Origin: Ensifer adhaerens
GTDB taxonomy: Bacteria > Pseudomonadota > Alphaproteobacteria > Rhizobiales > Rhizobiaceae
Length of the DNA: 64,000 bases
Direction of reading: 5' to 3'
Assembly (NCBI RefSeq): GCF_001270265.1
Contig: NZ_LGAP01000003.1
Location: 247,248 to 311,247, forward strand
Shown here: piece after piece, positions 60,190 to 64,000 of the stretch
How the letters are laid out: every line of letters begins with the position of its first letter
Numbering within the stretch: the stretch's first letter is position 1
Program-made: the position numbers and the translations under genes
Notes under the pieces: generated by a model
Told to the model about the DNA's origin: nothing
The model's database searches: none
The model's input: the letters and a program-made list of their open reading frames with translations, nothing else

Positions 60190-61002
60190 ATGAACAGCTC
60201 ACCGTCAAACGGCGCATCATACGCGCTCCTCGTTAAGAGGGGCCGGCTGGCATTTTCCACACTTCTCCTCGCTCTTGCGGTCGCCTCGCCGGCGCTCGCC
60301 GAGGGCGAAGACGCCAAAAAAATTCTGAAGGCGATGTCGGACTACGTCACGGGGCAGCAGCACATCCTGTTGAAATATGACGTCGATATCGAGGTGATCA
60401 CTCCGCATCTGGAAAAGCTGCAATTCGCCTCCTCGGGCGAGGCGAAACTCAGCAGGCCAGACAAGCTGCGCGTGACGCGAACCGGGGGGTACTCGGAAGT
60501 CGAACTTGTCTTCGATGGGAAGACCGCTACCGTCCTCGGAAAGGATAGCAACACCTTCGCGCAAGTCGAATTGCCAGGGTCACTTGACGAGATGATCGAT
60601 CGTCTGAGAGCCGAGCACCACATCGAAATGCCGGGCGCCGATCTGCTGCTATCCGACGTGTATGACGAGCTCGTCGCCGGTGTGATCGAAGCGAAGCACA
60701 TCGGTCGCGGTGTCGTGGATGGCGTTGAATGCGAGCACCTGGCCTTCCGCAACCAGGAAACGGATTGGCAGCTCTGGGTGGAGCTTGGTCCCACGCCAAT
60801 TCCCCGAAAATATGTCATCACGAGCAAGACCTTGGCTGCCGCGCCGCAATACACGTTGCGGATCAAGTCCTGGGACACCGACACGCCACCTGACGCGAAG
60901 AGTTTCGCCTTCGCCCCACCGCAAGGGGCGAAGTCGGTCGATTTCACTTCATTGGCTGATGTCAGTGAACTGCCGGCTCCGGCAGAAGCGCTGAAGGAGT
61001 AG
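60190..61002 (+). CDS. Exported DUF2092 protein
   Basis: A 270-residue periplasmic protein. The signal peptide (about residues 1-37, ending PALAE) is followed by the DUF2092 core (ILKAMSDYVTGQQHILLKYDVDIEVI; SGEAKLSRPDKLRVTRTGGYSEVELVFDGKTATVLGKDSNTFA; DGVECEHLAFRNQETDWQLWVE). The fold is related to LolA-like lipoprotein carriers, so it may bind lipid (inference). AGGAGG lies before the ATG. The next gene follows after five bases. Confidence 0.85.
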   Translation: MNSSPSNGASYALLVKRGRLAFSTLLLALAVASPALAEGEDAKKILKAMSDYVTGQQHILLKYDVDIEVITPHLEKLQFASSGEAKLSRPDKLRVTRTGGYSEVELVFDGKTATVLGKDSNTFAQVELPGSLDEMIDRLRAEHHIEMPGADLLLSDVYDELVAGVIEAKHIGRGVVDGVECEHLAFRNQETDWQLWVELGPTPIPRKYVITSKTLAAAPQYTLRIKSWDTDTPPDAKSFAFAPPQGAKSVDFTSLADVSELPAPAEALKE

Positions 61003-61007
61003 TTGAA

Positions 61008-61289
61008 ATGGCTATTCGTCGAACTACAACGCTCGTACTCGCCTCGGCCGTCGCGATCTTCGAGTTATTCTGGAGCGGCACAATGCTTCCCGAACGACCG
61101 GCGGATCTGCTCTCGCAAGCGGAAGCGAGAATCGGGAGACCAGCAACGCCGGTGAGCTACGCCGGTGTCGCCCGCCGCACGACCCGGCGATCTGTTTACG
61201 CCGGAGCCGCCGCTGCTACATATTACGCGCCGGGATGCGTGCCGGTCCGGGATGCCTATGGCAACGTCGTTGGCTACCGATGCCCCTAG
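61008..61289 (+). CDS. Small exported protein
   Basis: A 93-residue protein with an N-terminal hydrophobic signal (about residues 7-25). The C-terminus YAGAAAATYYAPGCVPVRDAYGNVVGYRC resembles short secreted rhizobial proteins that end in a Cys-containing GYRC motif. It forms an operon with the DUF2092 gene. Function unknown. Its frame, past the TAG stop, is the same as that of the hydrolase remnant that follows. Confidence 0.7.
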   Translation: MAIRRTTTLVLASAVAIFELFWSGTMLPERPADLLSQAEARIGRPATPVSYAGVARRTTRRSVYAGAAAATYYAPGCVPVRDAYGNVVGYRCP

Positions 61290-61736
61290 GCCGGTTTCCA
61301 CGCGGATTTTACGGTATCGATCCCACCTGACAGTGTTCGCAAGGTTGGCGAGCGCGCCTGGCCGCGCAGGCTTCCACCGGACCCAAAAACGGATTTTGCG
61401 ACGATCAAGGCACAGGAGATCGATCGGTCCACCGCCGAGACCTGGTTGAGCAACTCGGTGCGCAAGAGTCCGGACCGCAGCGTCCTCGTATTCATCCACG
61501 GCTTCAACAACCACTTCGAGGGCGCGGTCCACCGCTTTGCGCAGATCGTTCACGATTCGGGAGCGCACAGCGCCCCGGTCCTGGCGACCTGGCCGTCGCG
61601 TGGCAGTCCGCTGGCCTATGGTTATGATCGCGAAAGCACGAACTATCCACGCAATACGGTGGAGAGATTGTTCCAGTATCTGGCGCGCGATCCAGAGGTC
61701 AGGGAAGTCTCGATCCTAGCAGCCTGTCGGACTTAA
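61290..61736 (+). pseudogene. DUF900 alpha/beta-hydrolase remnant, cut by an IS element
   Basis: Reading from 61290 gives HADFTVSIPPDSVRKVGERAWPRRLPPDPKTDFATIK and then SVLVFIHGFNNHFEGAVHRFAQIVHDSG and WPSRGSPLAYGYDRESTNYPRNTVERLFQYLARDPEVREVSILA, the middle of a DUF900-type hydrolase. The N-terminal part and any start codon are absent. The 3' part is replaced at 61716-61720 by the IS terminal repeat, before the region where the nucleophile (GH-S-MG) would be. A dead fragment. Confidence 0.8.
61716..61733 (+). repeat. IS terminal inverted repeat, left
   Basis: CTAGCAGCCTGTCGGACT, an exact 18-base inverted match to the right end. The match stops at the next inward base. Confidence 0.9.
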
Positions 61737-61739
61737 CAT

Positions 61740-62258
61740 CTACAGCTTTTCGTCAGGGATGTAGGGGATAAGGCCGTTATCGAATGCGAGCTGCTGGACT
61801 TGTCTGGGAGCATTGCGGACGTCGATGATGAACCCGTTGATTTCCAGCATCCAGATGAATGGGTTCTTGTCAGTCAGGCTTTGAAGCGACCAGGTTGGGT
61901 CGAACCGATTGGCATTGATGGCCTTGCGAATGGAGGCTGCCTTGTTGCCTGCAGTGCTTTGAGCAACGCCGAAGCCAGCGCAAAGGTCAGCCATAGCCAT
62001 ATGAGGCTTTGTTGTCGCGTCAGCAAGGAAATTGATCTGTCCAAGCGTGTAGACGATGCTACAGGCCCAGACACGCGCTTGACCCGAGGCGAGTGGGCTT
62101 GGCCGTTTACGGGATAAGGCGGCGGTCATGCGGCAGGCGAGATCGGCATATTCGTCGTTGAGATGAGTTCGACAAAATGCATCGGCGAGCGCGACGATCT
62201 CATCGTAGCGTGGCTTGATCGCTTTTGGGACTGAGGCGGCGAGGGCTGATTTAGTCAT
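61740..62258 (-). CDS. DUF6398 protein carried as IS passenger
   Basis: A 172-residue protein. It contains KAIKPRYDEIVALADAFCRTHLNDEYADLACRMTAALSRKRPSPL and WACSIVYTLGQINFLADATTKPHM, then GFGVAQSTAGNKAASIRKAI, which looks like a helix-turn-helix, and NPFIWMLEINGFIIDVRNAP. These fit the DUF6398 family. The stop lies only six bases from the left terminal repeat, so the gene is clearly inside the IS. Orientation is opposite to the transposase. The role is unknown; the HTH-like part suggests DNA binding (inference). Confidence 0.8.
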   Translation of the reverse strand: MTKSALAASVPKAIKPRYDEIVALADAFCRTHLNDEYADLACRMTAALSRKRPSPLASGQARVWACSIVYTLGQINFLADATTKPHMAMADLCAGFGVAQSTAGNKAASIRKAINANRFDPTWSLQSLTDKNPFIWMLEINGFIIDVRNAPRQVQQLAFDNGLIPYIPDEKL

Positions 62259-62468
62259 TGCCGGGAAGTATGAGCGCGCGGGCTGGCCGTGACCAGAGTG
62301 GCCTGTTGTAACGAGGAAGCTTTCTGTGGATGATTACGGGAGTGATGCGCCTGAAGGGCATTGTTCAAGGGGTGGGGGGGTGACTGAACAAGACCGGAAA
62401 TCTCCGCAAGATGAAGGTTATGTGTTTGTTATTGCACCATATATTTACTATAATTCGTTATATTGAAG

Positions 62469-63854
62469 ATGTCCGCGGAGCCTTTCGCATCGATGAGAAA
62501 CTTCCGTCAGATAGATCGTGATACCAGCTTTCTCTTGCCTCCTTCGATGGATGAATGGCTGCCACAAAGACATCTGGCGCGGTTTGTGGTCGACGTTATT
62601 GACGGATTGGATCTTTCAGCGATGACCAGAAGTTATCGCGGCTCAGGCTCGGCCTCCTACCATCCGGCCCTGCTATTGGGTGTTGTGGTCTACGGTTATG
62701 CAACGGGGGTCTTTTCCAGTCGCAAGCTGGAGCGGGCGACCTATGATTCTGTGGCGTTCCGCTTCATTGCGGCCAATGAGCATCCCGACCATGATACGAT
62801 TGCAGCCTTTCGGCGGCGCTTTCTTCCTCAGATCGAGGAGCTGTTCGTCAAGGTTCTTTTGCTTGCCCGGGAGATGGGCATGCTGAAGCTGGGGACGATC
62901 GGACTGGACGGAACCAAGATACACGCCAACGCCAGCCGCCATAGTGCGCTGTCCTACGAGCATGCGGGCAAAATCGAAATGCAATTGAAAGCCGAGGTCG
63001 CTGAACTGACGGCTATGGCCGAAAAAGCCGATCAGGCCGATCTTGCAGACGGCCTGTCCATACCCGAAGAATTGGCGCGGCGGGAGGAACGGCTGGCCCG
63101 ACTGGCTGAGGCACGGGCCAAGATTGAGGCCCGCGCCAAGGAGCGCTTTGAACGCGAACAGGCCGACTATAGGGCGAAGATGGCCGCCCGTGCAGCCAAG
63201 GCGAAGGCGAAGGGTAAAAAACCTGGCGGAAAGCCTCCAGCGCCACCGGTCGAGGGACCACGGCCGACCGATCAGATCAATCTGACGGATGAAGACTCGC
63301 GTATCATGCCGGTTGCCGGCGGTGCCTTTGACCAATGTTACAATGCTCAAGCCGTTGTAACGGCGGGAAGCATGCTGGTGGTGGCCACCGATGTCGTCCA
63401 GGCAACAAATGACAAGGAGCAGATTGAGCCCATGGTTGGCAGGATTGCAGCCTTGCCACAGCTATTGGGTACACCAGATACTCTACTGGCCGACAGCGGT
63501 TACTTCAGCCAAGCCAATGTTGCAGCTTGCCACACTGCTGGTGTGGAGCCGTTGATCGCTGCTGGACGGCAGCGGCATTATCCGGCCGTGAGTGGGCTCT
63601 TCGCCGAGGCTTCGCCCGCACCCGAAAATCCAGGCCATGTCCAGGCAATGCTTCATCGGCTACAAACACCCGAAGGCAAAAAACTCTACGCAATGCGCAA
63701 GTACACCCCGGAGCCTGTGTTTGGCATTATCAAATCAGTCCTCGGCTTCCGTCAGTTCTCCTTACGCGGCCTCGACAAGGTACGTGGTGAGTGGAACCTG
63801 GTGACCATGGCCTGGAATATAAAGCGAATGTTCGCGTTAATTCCGGCATATTGA
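62469..63854 (+). CDS. IS1182-family transposase
   Basis: A 461-residue DDE transposase. The N-terminal DUF772 domain (FRQIDRDTSFLLPPSMDEWLPQRHLARFVVDVIDG) precedes the catalytic core: first Asp in GTIGLDGTKIHANAS, second Asp in TLLADSGYFSQ, and Glu in TPEPVFGIIKSVLGFRQF. A long Ala/Lys coiled stretch (about residues 170-260) separates them. The frame is intact, so it may be active. Start at 62469 (MSAEPFASMRNF); a TTG two codons before is also possible. Confidence 0.9.
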   Translation: MSAEPFASMRNFRQIDRDTSFLLPPSMDEWLPQRHLARFVVDVIDGLDLSAMTRSYRGSGSASYHPALLLGVVVYGYATGVFSSRKLERATYDSVAFRFIAANEHPDHDTIAAFRRRFLPQIEELFVKVLLLAREMGMLKLGTIGLDGTKIHANASRHSALSYEHAGKIEMQLKAEVAELTAMAEKADQADLADGLSIPEELARREERLARLAEARAKIEARAKERFEREQADYRAKMAARAAKAKAKGKKPGGKPPAPPVEGPRPTDQINLTDEDSRIMPVAGGAFDQCYNAQAVVTAGSMLVVATDVVQATNDKEQIEPMVGRIAALPQLLGTPDTLLADSGYFSQANVAACHTAGVEPLIAAGRQRHYPAVSGLFAEASPAPENPGHVQAMLHRLQTPEGKKLYAMRKYTPEPVFGIIKSVLGFRQFSLRGLDKVRGEWNLVTMAWNIKRMFALIPAY

Positions 63855-63982
63855 AGCAAGGATGGCAGCGATAGGACTCCAAACTGTCTAAAACCTGCCT
63901 GTTGACGACAACACCAGCCAAAGCAATCGCCTGCGTTCTCCAAGGCAACGCGGCCCGTACGCCGTCTATCTCGCAAATACCC

Positions 63983-64000
63983 AGTCCGACAGGCTGCTAG
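63983..64000 (-). repeat. IS terminal inverted repeat, right
   Basis: AGTCCGACAGGCTGCTAG, the exact reverse complement of the left repeat, at the window edge. Confidence 0.9.

Larger units (their letters stand above)
61716..64000. mobile_element. Complete IS1182-like insertion sequence with a passenger gene
   Basis: The left end reads CTAGCAGCCTGTCGGACT (61716-61733) and the right end is its exact reverse complement (63983-64000). CTAG is itself a palindrome, so it may be a 4-base target duplication flanking 14-base repeats (element 61720-63996, 2277 bases) or part of 18-base repeats. The element holds an IS1182-type transposase on the plus strand and a DUF6398 gene on the minus strand, expressed divergently. 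It interrupts the DUF900 hydrolase. The window ends exactly at its right repeat. Confidence 0.88.

Overview
The window is high-GC DNA whose gene content (norEFCBQD order, PotFGHI, BA14K-type protein, MucR/FNR-style promoters, IS1182-like element) points to an alphaproteobacterium of the Rhizobiales, most like Ensifer/Sinorhizobium. The mix of respiratory, transport and decayed genes suggests a large accessory replicon (inference; no replication genes are visible). No tRNA, rRNA or CRISPR array was seen.

Region 1 (1-14966) is an anaerobic/denitrification island: a DUF2249 protein, hemN, norEFCBQD (nitric oxide reductase), a hemerythrin-like protein, nnrU, and an oxygen-independent ubiquinone module (ubiD-ubiX diverging from ubiT-ubiU-ubiV), with a tatA paralogue at the edge. 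Six 14-bp TTG-N8-CAA boxes sit in its promoters, most at the spacing expected for an FNR/NnrR-type activator. Heme, NO detoxification and quinone supply without O2 therefore look co-regulated.

Region 2 (15420-27173) holds a hybrid histidine kinase, a cupin/MarR pair separated by three TATCTT-N6-AAGATA palindromes, and a polyamine-type catabolic and uptake cluster (FAD oxidoreductase, cupin, exported amidohydrolase, LuxR regulator, PotIHGF).

Region 3 (27523-34588) is a sugar-type ABC operon with a PfkB kinase and a Cys/Met-metabolism PLP enzyme, divergent from an RpiR regulator and a phosphoribosylanthranilate-isomerase-like protein that lacks the usual catalytic Cys. The binding-protein gene is frameshifted by a 10-bp tandem duplication. 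Region 4 (34718-38841) is decayed: a truncated M20 amidase, a frameshifted glutaminase, an intact MFS exporter, and a parD antitoxin with a broken parE.

Region 5 (39316-44072) contains a BA14K-like protein and a NarL-type two-component system flanked by exported Gly-rich proteins; a GGACCAAGGTCC-like palindrome recurs before three of these genes. Region 6 (44602-52346) encodes a degenerate GGDEF protein and a Lap-type secretion set (TolC, ABC, HlyD, RHH protein, LapG protease) without its adhesin. Region 7 (52771-61289) is a DUF3604/HupE/PPIase cluster, a TolB/TPR protein and a DUF2092 protein. The right end (61716-64000) is a complete IS1182-like element with a DUF6398 passenger gene, inserted in an alpha/beta-hydrolase remnant.
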